NCBI GenBank assembly: GCA_034679985.1
Contig: JAXITR010000047.1
Location: 1 to 13,434 of the forward strand
Source of the DNA: CAMDTE01 sp034679985
GTDB taxonomy: Bacteria; Bacteroidota; Bacteroidia; Flavobacteriales; Schleiferiaceae
Reading direction: 5' to 3'
Length of the DNA stretch: 13,434 nt
Shown here: positions 6,884-12,510 of the stretch, one piece after another
How positions within the stretch are numbered: position 1 is the first letter of the stretch
How the letters are laid out: each line of letters begins with the position of its first letter
Made by a program: the position numbers and the translations under genes
The notes under the pieces: generated by a model
What the model saw: the letters and a program-made list of their open reading frames with translations, nothing else
The model's database searches: none
Told to the model about the DNA's origin: nothing

Positions 6884-8383
6884 TCAACGGGCGTTTTCCA
6901 CCAGCCAATCCGCAATTTTTCGGTCGTTGGCCAGTCGGGGCAATTTGTTTTGCCCCCCCAATTTCCCGATGGACTTCATGTAGGCGTTGAAGGCGTCCAG
7001 GGGAACCTGTTGCACCGCGGCAGGCCGCAGGATGGAACCCGTGATGAGGTCGTTGTAGTACGTGTTTTTGGCCCGCAGTCCGGCGTCCAGTGCGGCACAG
7101 AAGGCGGCAAAATCAGTTGGCGCTTGATCAAAGGCCACAAACCACTCGTGGTGGGGCAATCCACCGTCTGCGGGAGCCACTTGCGGGGCCACCGTGAATT
7201 CCCGAACCACGCACGGCTGTGCGGCCACCGCCGCTTGGAGTGCAGCTTCCACTTCGCTGCCAATGACGTGCTCGCCAAAGGCACTGATGAAGTGCTTGAT
7301 GCGCCCCGTAACCCGGATGCGGAACGGTTGAAGTTCGGTGAACTCGATGGTATCGCCAATGGAGTAGCCCCACAAACCGGCGTTGGTGTGCAAGACGAGT
7401 GCGTAGTGCACGCCCAGCTCCACTTCTGCTAAGGTCAGGCGCGGTGGATTGGGGTCAAAGTACCGGTCGGCCGGAATGAACTCGAAGTACATCCCGTTGT
7501 TCACCAGCAGCAGCAGGCCCTCTTCGTCGTACCGATCTTGGTAGGCAATAAAACCTTCCGAAGCCGGATAGGGATCGATGCGGGTGATGGGCCCGCCAAA
7601 GAGTTGCTCAAAGCGCGATCGGTAGGGCTCAAAAGCCACCCCGCCGGCAATGTATAGCTTGAAATTGGGGAACAGGGAACGGATGTCCGTCGTGCCGGAT
7701 TTTTCCAGCAAGCGCTCAAAATACATCTGTACCCAAGGTGGAATTCCGCCCAAAGCGCGCAGGTCTTGTCCCAGGGTCTCCTCGCAAATTTTGTCCACCT
7801 TGGTTTCCCAGTCTTCAATGCAGTTGGTTTCCCAACTGGGGAGCCTGTTCTTTTGCAGGTAGGACGGAACGTAGTGTGCAGAAATGCCGCTGAGACGGCC
7901 CACCTGAATCCCGTTCTTTTCCGTCATAACCGGACTTCCCTGCAAAAACATCAATTTTCCGTTCACCAAGGAGGCGTCCCCGCTGCGGTGGATGTACGCC
8001 AACAGCATGTCCCGGGCCGCGTTGATGTGGCACGGCATGGATTCCTTGGTCAAGGGGATGTATTTGGTTCCGCTGGTGGTGCCGGATGTTTTGGCAAAGT
8101 ACAGGGGCTTGCCGGGCCACAAAACGTCCGGCTCCCCGGCAACTACGCGCTCTACGTACCCGCGGATTCCTTCGTAGTCCACCACGGGAATGGCGTTTTG
8201 AAAGTCGCGCACGGTGCGGATGTTTTCAAAACCGTGGTCCTTTCCAAACGAGGTTTTTTTGGCCGACGCCACCAAATTTTTCCGTACCCGCTCTTGCGCC
8301 TCCAGTGGATGTTGAATCCACTTTTGGTTCTTGCGGTGCATCCACGCGGCAAAGGCTTTTGCGGCCCATTCTTTTGCGGTCAT
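6884..8383 (-). CDS. GH3-family (ANL-type) adenylate-forming enzyme, substrate unknown
   Basis: The 499-residue protein belongs to the GH3 auxin-responsive promoter family, whose plant members link amino acids to jasmonate or auxin through acyl-adenylates. The ATP-handling motifs of the adenylate-forming superfamily are intact: the P-loop TSGTTSGTKYIPLT (99-112), YPASEGFIAYQ (272-282), YSIGDTIEF (340-348), and the hinge RIKHFISAFGEHV (361-373) leading into a small C-terminal lid domain. There is no signal peptide, so it is cytoplasmic. Bacterial members have no established substrate; acyl-amino-acid or lipid conjugation is a family-based guess. The gene starts with an ATG 18 bp after the M23 gene and should be its operon partner. 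The family call is secure and the reaction is not. Confidence 0.9.
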   Translation of the reverse strand: MTAKEWAAKAFAAWMHRKNQKWIQHPLEAQERVRKNLVASAKKTSFGKDHGFENIRTVRDFQNAIPVVDYEGIRGYVERVVAGEPDVLWPGKPLYFAKTSGTTSGTKYIPLTKESMPCHINAARDMLLAYIHRSGDASLVNGKLMFLQGSPVMTEKNGIQVGRLSGISAHYVPSYLQKNRLPSWETNCIEDWETKVDKICEETLGQDLRALGGIPPWVQMYFERLLEKSGTTDIRSLFPNFKLYIAGGVAFEPYRSRFEQLFGGPITRIDPYPASEGFIAYQDRYDEEGLLLLVNNGMYFEFIPADRYFDPNPPRLTLAEVELGVHYALVLHTNAGLWGYSIGDTIEFTELQPFRIRVTGRIKHFISAFGEHVIGSEVEAALQAAVAAQPCVVREFTVAPQVAPADGGLPHHEWFVAFDQAPTDFAAFCAALDAGLRAKNTYYNDLITGSILRPAAVQQVPLDAFNAYMKSIGKLGGQNKLPRLANDRKIADWLVENAR

Positions 8384-8401
8384 CGTTTTCCAGTTGATCG
8401 T

Positions 8402-9244
8402 TTAGGGGAGGTACACCAAGGGGTTTACGGGTTGTCCGTTCATCCAGAGCTCAAAGTGCACTCCTGCGGAGGCGTTTTTGAGCCCCTTTCCGCTGATGGC
8501 CAATGCTTCACCGGCCCGTACACGCGTTCCCCGTTTTTTCAACACCTGCGCATTTTGGCTGTAGAAAGTCAAGGTGTTGTTGGCGTGTTGAACCCACAAG
8601 TAATGGCCCAAATCCGGGCTCCAGTCGGCCTGTACAACGGTTCCGTCCAGGGCGCATTTGACGGTGGTTCCTGAGGAAACGGACCAATCCACGCCGAGGT
8701 GTCCGCGGGCAGGTGCATATTTTTCCACCAGGGTTCCGGCAACAGGAGGAATCAAACTCGCTTTGGTCTGAACATTGGGCCGTCGGGTCAAACGGTATTG
8801 ATCCTGCTCTTCTTGTTGTTTGCGAAATTTTTGTTCGGAAGGCGTTGGCTTCAGTTTATTCGGATCCGCTTGGGCCGACGGTGCCTCCGAAACCACACTG
8901 TCCGGCAAGGGCTCGTTGGTGAGCAACCGTCGGACCGTGCTCCACTGTTTTTCGTGGTAGTTGACTACGGATTCCAAAGAATCCACTTGGGTGGAAAGGT
9001 GCAACGCTTCCCGACGAAGCTGGGTGGACGCATAGCCCGGAATGTATTCGCGCAACGGCGTGTACGCAATCAACAACAGGGTCATTCCCACCAAAACAAC
9101 CACCGTAGTACCGGCTGCCAGAAAAACGTTGAATCCGGAAAGGGTAAACGAAAAACGTTCGGCAAAGGTTTGTGTGTCCACCAAGACCACGCGGTACTTG
9201 TGCAGCAGCTCTTTTCGAATCTGTTTCCAACGCTTTTTTGACAC
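8402..9244 (-). CDS. Membrane-anchored LytM/M23-domain protein, probably catalytically degenerate
   Basis: The 280-residue protein has a short cytoplasmic N-terminus, one transmembrane helix (about 36-62), the TPLREYIPGY segment that I associate with a Bacteroidota M23 family, a coiled coil (about 72-105), a charged linker, and a C-terminal M23/LytM domain (about 165-280). The zinc ligands H182 and D186 (RGHLGVD) and H263 (VHFELW) are present. The two catalytic histidines of active M23 enzymes are not: the usual tyrosine-x-His is YSQ (Q230), and the first His of HxH is G261. It therefore resembles the inactive LytM regulators of cell-wall hydrolases (EnvC or NlpD type). The start is the GTG at 9244; no earlier or nearby ATG fits. 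It is first in a pair with the GH3 gene and divergent from porW. Confidence 0.88.
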   Translation of the reverse strand: MSKKRWKQIRKELLHKYRVVLVDTQTFAERFSFTLSGFNVFLAAGTTVVVLVGMTLLLIAYTPLREYIPGYASTQLRREALHLSTQVDSLESVVNYHEKQWSTVRRLLTNEPLPDSVVSEAPSAQADPNKLKPTPSEQKFRKQQEEQDQYRLTRRPNVQTKASLIPPVAGTLVEKYAPARGHLGVDWSVSSGTTVKCALDGTVVQADWSPDLGHYLWVQHANNTLTFYSQNAQVLKKRGTRVRAGEALAISGKGLKNASAGVHFELWMNGQPVNPLVYLP

Positions 9245-9248
9245 AGAA

Positions 9249-9256
9249 CAAATATA
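9249..9256 (-). promoter_or_regulatory. Candidate -7 box for the M23-GH3 operon (TATATTTG on minus strand)
   Basis: TATATTTG on the minus strand is an exact consensus match and ends 4 bp before the GTG start at 9244. Transcription starting about 5 nt downstream would make the message leaderless. The same 11-base string, TATATTTGTTC, precedes the lipoprotein pair at 492-502. Confidence 0.5.
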
Positions 9257-9261
9257 GACAT

Positions 9262-9272
9262 CCCCGCAGGGG
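9262..9272. promoter_or_regulatory. Perfect 4-bp inverted repeat CCCCGCAGGGG between divergent promoters
   Basis: CCCC-GCA-GGGG sits between the minus-strand -7 box (9249-9256) and the plus-strand -7 box (9282-9289), upstream of both. It could be an operator acting on both promoters or a chance palindrome. The stem is too short to be a convincing terminator. Confidence 0.25.
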
Positions 9273-9281
9273 CTTTTAAAA

Positions 9282-9289
9282 TAACTTTG
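9282..9289 (+). promoter_or_regulatory. Candidate -7 box for the porW operon (TAACTTTG)
   Basis: TAACTTTG is an exact TAnnTTTG match ending 7 bp before the first possible start (GTG 9297) and 25 bp before the second (GTG 9315). The second start would leave a leader of about 20 nt, so this box bears on which start is used. Confidence 0.5.
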
Positions 9290-9296
9290 CGGTCTT

Positions 9297-11498
9297 GTGC
9301 GTTACTCCTCTGTCGTGAAATGGATTCCTTTGGGCCTGTTGGGCCTGGCCCTGTTGGTGGGGGCCTGCAGCCGGTCAGTAGACAAGGTGCCCAATCGTTT
9401 TTACCACCGCACCACCGCCCATTTTAACGTTTTGTTCAACGGGCGCGAAGCACTGTTGGAGGCACAGCGACAAGCAGAGAAAAACCACAAGGATGCCGTA
9501 GACGATTTCCTGCCGGTTTATCCAGGGCGCACAAAAGCGGCGCAGCAAGGCAATGAATCTGCGGCGCGACGGGCCGTAGAAAAAGCTGGAAAAGCAATCC
9601 AGGAACACAGCATGATGGTAGGCGGGCGTCAAAAAAATACGGCCGTTTTTGATGCTTACCTGCTCATGGGCGACGCTTACGGCGCTTCCGGACAGCCTTA
9701 CAAGGCGATGGAGGCCTACGGTCAAGTGTTGCGGAATGCACCCAAAACCCCAGCAGCGCAAAAGGCCAAATGGGCCACCGCGCGGCTGTATGCGGAACAG
9801 GGAAATGCTTTTGCTGCGGCCAATCTATTGGAAGAACTGGAGCGCGATCCGGAGTTGATACGGGCATTGAAACCACACGTTCAGGCGGTTTGGGCCATGG
9901 TCCACCTCAAAGAAAAGCGGTACGACGAGGCCGTTGACGCCTTGTTCAAAGCGGCTCCCGGTGTTCCCGGGAACACCGCCGCGCGTTGGTACTTTCTGGC
10001 GGGCCAAATTGCCCAAAAGATGGACGATTCAGAACTGGCGGCACAGGCGTATCGTCGTTGTGCGCGCGGCACACCGTCGGAATACACCCTGGTGGTTGAA
10101 TCCACCTTGCGCGCTGCGCTTTTGCAATCCAGCGGCCAGTCGGAGGCCAAGCGAATCGCCACTTTGAAGAAGTTGGCCAAAGAAAGCAAGAACGTGCAGT
10201 ACCGAGGTCAAGTGTACTATGCCATCGCTCAGATTTACTTGCAGGCCGGAAAACGAGCATTGGCCTACGAAGCACTGGGGGAGAGTATTTCCTTGAGCAC
10301 GGCCCAGCCCGAGCAGAAGGGTTTGGGGCACGCCGCTCGCGGACAATTGCTTTTTGAAGACCGCTTGTACCCCAAAGCGCAGTTGGACGTGGACTCTGCG
10401 GTTCAACTTTTGCCGGAGGGACACCGACTGAAGTCTGAATGGGCCAAGCGTCGGTCCGCCCTCAACAGACTGGTTGCGGAATTGAATTATGCTTCTCTGC
10501 AAGACAGTTTGCTCCGGCTTTCGGAGAAAACCCCCGGAGAGTTGCAACGGTACTTTACCGAGTACGTGGGTCAGTTGCGTTTGGCCGACGCGAAAAAACA
10601 AGAAGCAGACCGCCGCGCAGACGAAATTGCCCGCATGAATGCGGAGCGTGGCGCCTTATTGGCCGATGCCGGACCTGCGGCAGGCGGTGGTGGGAATGCG
10701 TGGCTTTTTTACAACCCGCAAATCCGTGCGGCGTCTTTGGCCACATTTACGCGTCAATGGGGCGACCGGCCCGATGCGGACAACTGGAAGTGGAAGTCTG
10801 CGGCGTCTGGTTTTGCGGATGCGTCTGCCACCGACGAAGGCGAAGAAGCATCCGATGGCCTGAAATCGTCGGAACCGTCGGGTGAACAACGCTACAATGC
10901 GGAAGCTTACATCGCCCAGGTGCCCAAGTCCGAAAACGAGCGCGATACGGTTCGTTCCCAGCTCCGCAAAAGCCGCGTCCGGCTGGGGGCCATTTACCGC
11001 GACGAAGTGGGCGACTTGGAAGAAGCATTGACGGTATACAACGACTGGATCAAAACCTACGGCGCCAAGAATTATCCGGAAGAACCTTTGGTTTGGTTTG
11101 CACTCAGCCGAATGTACACGCAGAACAAGCAACAGTTGCGGGCTGAAGATGCCCTGAAAACGCTGTTGCAGCGCTTTCCGGACCATCCTTTATCCCGTAA
11201 GGCACGCGGCGAAAACACGGTGGAAGAAGTAGCCGTGGACCCGGTAGTTGCCGCCTACGAGCGCGCTTTGGCGGCCTTTGCGCAAGGCAAGACCCAAGAG
11301 GCACTGCAAATTTTGCCGCAAGCCGCTTCGTTAGGAGCGAAACCAGCGCTCCTCAATGCCTTGTGTGTGGGAAGGTTACAGGGAGAAAAGGCGTATATTT
11401 CCGCCCTGAAAAACGTTGTTTCCAGTCATCCAAACTCACCGGAAGCTACTCAGGCTCAAAATTTTCTCACCGCGCTCGGCGAGTCCGCGCCCAATTAA
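9297..11498 (+). CDS. porW: Type IX secretion system periplasmic lipoprotein PorW/SprE
   Basis: This TPR lipoprotein is needed for type IX secretion and, in gliding species, motility; the name sprE is used in Flavobacterium. It has 733 residues from GTG 9297, or 727 from GTG 9315. The signal (KWIPLGLLGLALLVGA) leads to the lipid cysteine C24. Diagnostic blocks are NRFYHRTTAHFNVLFNG (33-49), DDFLPVYPG (69-77), TPR helices (118-149 and more to about 400), WLFYNPQIRAASLATFTRQWGDR (469-491), and a C-terminal TPR (about 560-640). A Gly/Ala-rich break (457-467) and an acidic low-complexity stretch (508-530) flank the WLFYNP block. It is somewhat shorter than the Flavobacterium protein as I remember it. 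It heads a unit running into bactofilin and ATP synthase genes. Family is likely correct from several matching blocks. Confidence 0.87.
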   Translation: MRYSSVVKWIPLGLLGLALLVGACSRSVDKVPNRFYHRTTAHFNVLFNGREALLEAQRQAEKNHKDAVDDFLPVYPGRTKAAQQGNESAARRAVEKAGKAIQEHSMMVGGRQKNTAVFDAYLLMGDAYGASGQPYKAMEAYGQVLRNAPKTPAAQKAKWATARLYAEQGNAFAAANLLEELERDPELIRALKPHVQAVWAMVHLKEKRYDEAVDALFKAAPGVPGNTAARWYFLAGQIAQKMDDSELAAQAYRRCARGTPSEYTLVVESTLRAALLQSSGQSEAKRIATLKKLAKESKNVQYRGQVYYAIAQIYLQAGKRALAYEALGESISLSTAQPEQKGLGHAARGQLLFEDRLYPKAQLDVDSAVQLLPEGHRLKSEWAKRRSALNRLVAELNYASLQDSLLRLSEKTPGELQRYFTEYVGQLRLADAKKQEADRRADEIARMNAERGALLADAGPAAGGGGNAWLFYNPQIRAASLATFTRQWGDRPDADNWKWKSAASGFADASATDEGEEASDGLKSSEPSGEQRYNAEAYIAQVPKSENERDTVRSQLRKSRVRLGAIYRDEVGDLEEALTVYNDWIKTYGAKNYPEEPLVWFALSRMYTQNKQQLRAEDALKTLLQRFPDHPLSRKARGENTVEEVAVDPVVAAYERALAAFAQGKTQEALQILPQAASLGAKPALLNALCVGRLQGEKAYISALKNVVSSHPNSPEATQAQNFLTALGESAPN

Positions 11499-11510
11499 TT
11501 TTTGTACAAC

Positions 11511-11930
11511 ATGGCTTTGATGAACTCCAAACCCCAGTCCGACAATCCGCAAATCAGCAACCGGATTTTGGCCGGAACGGACATCGTGGGCGACATTCAA
11601 TCCACGGGTGACTTTCGTGTGGACGGTCGGATTAAAGGCAATCTAAAACTCGCTGGGAAGCTGGTCATTGGAGACAAGGGCTGGGTAGAGGGCGAAGTGC
11701 ATTGTGCGGAGGCTTCCATTGGCGGTTCGTTCAAAGGAAAATTGCACGTCAAAGGACTGTTAATGCTCCAAGTAACGTCCAAGGTGCACGCCGATGTGGT
11801 TACCGGCAAATTGGCGGTGGAACCCGGTGCAGAGTTCGCCGGACAGTGTGCCATGACCACCGTGGTGCGCACGCTAAGCGATTCCGATGCTGCTGCTCCA
11901 CCCGTAAACGCTGACAAAAAGGCTGTTTGA
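11511..11930 (+). CDS. Bactofilin (polymer-forming cytoskeletal protein)
   Basis: This 139-residue protein is a bactofilin, a right-handed beta-helix protein that polymerises without nucleotide and often scaffolds envelope enzymes at the membrane. The beta-helix covers about residues 18-120, with short repeating strands such as DIVGDIQSTGDFRVDGRIKG, KLVIGDKGWVEGEVH, ASIGGSFKGKLHVKG and KLAVEPGAEFAG. The flanking tails are short and polar, the usual bactofilin arrangement, with no membrane segment. The ATG at 11511 is chosen over an upstream TTG at 11502 because it directly follows the short porW gap (12 bp after the porW stop). An in-frame ATG at 11520 is also possible. The last codons overlap the TTG start of atpZ. 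Confidence 0.92.
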   Translation: MALMNSKPQSDNPQISNRILAGTDIVGDIQSTGDFRVDGRIKGNLKLAGKLVIGDKGWVEGEVHCAEASIGGSFKGKLHVKGLLMLQVTSKVHADVVTGKLAVEPGAEFAGQCAMTTVVRTLSDSDAAAPPVNADKKAV

Positions 11931-12115
11931 ACCCCTTTCTGCGTTTCTTGGGGGCGGCCTTTCAAATGGGCGCCATTATTGGCCTGTTTGCTTTTTGGGG
12001 AACGTGGACCGACACCCATTGGGGTTGGGCTCCTTGGGGAACGGTAGGCCTCACGCTCTTGGGGGTTCTATTGGCTTTGGTTTGGATCATTCGTGAAATA
12101 CAAGCAACAAAATGA
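11927..12115 (+). CDS. atpZ: AtpZ/AtpI-family ATP synthase accessory protein
   Basis: This is a 62-residue inner-membrane protein with two transmembrane helices (about 9-26 and 36-57) joined by a short Trp/His-rich loop (DTHWGWAPWG). The pattern FLRFLGAAFQMGAIIGLFAF followed by GVLLALVWIIREI is that of the AtpZ family, small proteins encoded just before F1Fo ATP synthase genes and linked to Fo assembly or ion supply. The start must be the TTG at 11927, because the conserved FLRFLGAAFQ lies upstream of the first in-frame ATG. That TTG overlaps the bactofilin TGA as TTGA. The 3' end overlaps the next gene as ATGA (12112-12115). Confidence is good on family, moderate on symbol. Confidence 0.85.
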   Translation: MNPFLRFLGAAFQMGAIIGLFAFWGTWTDTHWGWAPWGTVGLTLLGVLLALVWIIREIQATK

Positions 12116-12462
12116 AGTATTTGTACGCCCTTTATCCGCTCACGGCGGTCTTGCATTATTTGGTGTCCACCGGCATGGGCAACACCTATTATGGACTGGG
12201 AGACATTTATTTATTGGTCATGGGGTTTGGTTTGGTTTGGGTAACCCAACGCTTTTGGGAACGCGACCCAGAAAAGGCCGGAATGGTGTACATGGCCCTT
12301 TCCTTGGTGCGTATGCTGCTGGGCTTGGGCGTTGTAGTACTACCGCTTGCCCTCCGAAAACCAGAGGGTTACCGCACAGACGCCTTGGTGTTTGTAGGTC
12401 TCTTTGTGGCGCAAATTGCCTTAGAAACGGTGGTCTTGGTGCGGTTGCTGAGAAGCCGGTAG
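12112..12462 (+). CDS. Four-helix membrane protein in the AtpI position
   Basis: The 116-residue protein has four predicted transmembrane helices at about residues 3-21, 28-46, 58-80 and 89-112, separated by short loops (RFWERDPEKAG and RKPEGYRTD). I do not recognise a specific family. Its size, topology and place between atpZ and atpB match AtpI, the assembly helper for the Fo c-ring, so an AtpI-like role is a reasonable inference. Its ATG overlaps the atpZ stop (ATGA), so it is probably translated by coupling. A 48-bp gap with its own -7 box separates it from atpB. There are no obvious catalytic or ligand motifs. Confidence 0.8.
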   Translation: MKYLYALYPLTAVLHYLVSTGMGNTYYGLGDIYLLVMGFGLVWVTQRFWERDPEKAGMVYMALSLVRMLLGLGVVVLPLALRKPEGYRTDALVFVGLFVAQIALETVVLVRLLRSR

Positions 12463-12482
12463 GAAATCTCCTGTTTTGTGCG

Positions 12483-12490
12483 TAATTTTG
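12483..12490 (+). promoter_or_regulatory. Candidate internal -7 box for atpB (TAATTTTG)
   Basis: TAATTTTG is an exact TAnnTTTG match in the only real gap of this operon, 20 bp before the atpB ATG. It would give the ATP synthase genes a promoter separate from porW. No -33 element is evident. Confidence 0.45.
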
Positions 12491-12510
12491 CCGCGCATTT
12501 AAAACGGCGC

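Noticed and set aside
6870..6890. Possible terminator hairpin between rnhA and the GH3 gene (CCGTT...AACGG, then a short T-run)
   Set aside because: The stem is only five pairs with an 11-base loop and overlaps the GH3 stop codon. It is too weak to call, although convergent genes do need termination here.
7766..8674. Plus-strand open frame of 302 codons opposite the GH3 and M23 genes
   Set aside because: It crosses the junction of two well-supported minus-strand genes, has no recognisable domain, and reflects third-position GC bias.
10029..10601. Minus-strand open frame inside porW
   Set aside because: It is antisense to the TPR region of porW and shows no coherent motif or promoter.
12490..12508. 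GCCG...CGGC hairpin just before atpB
   Set aside because: Four pairs around an 11-base A/T-rich loop are too weak to support a riboswitch, attenuator or terminator.
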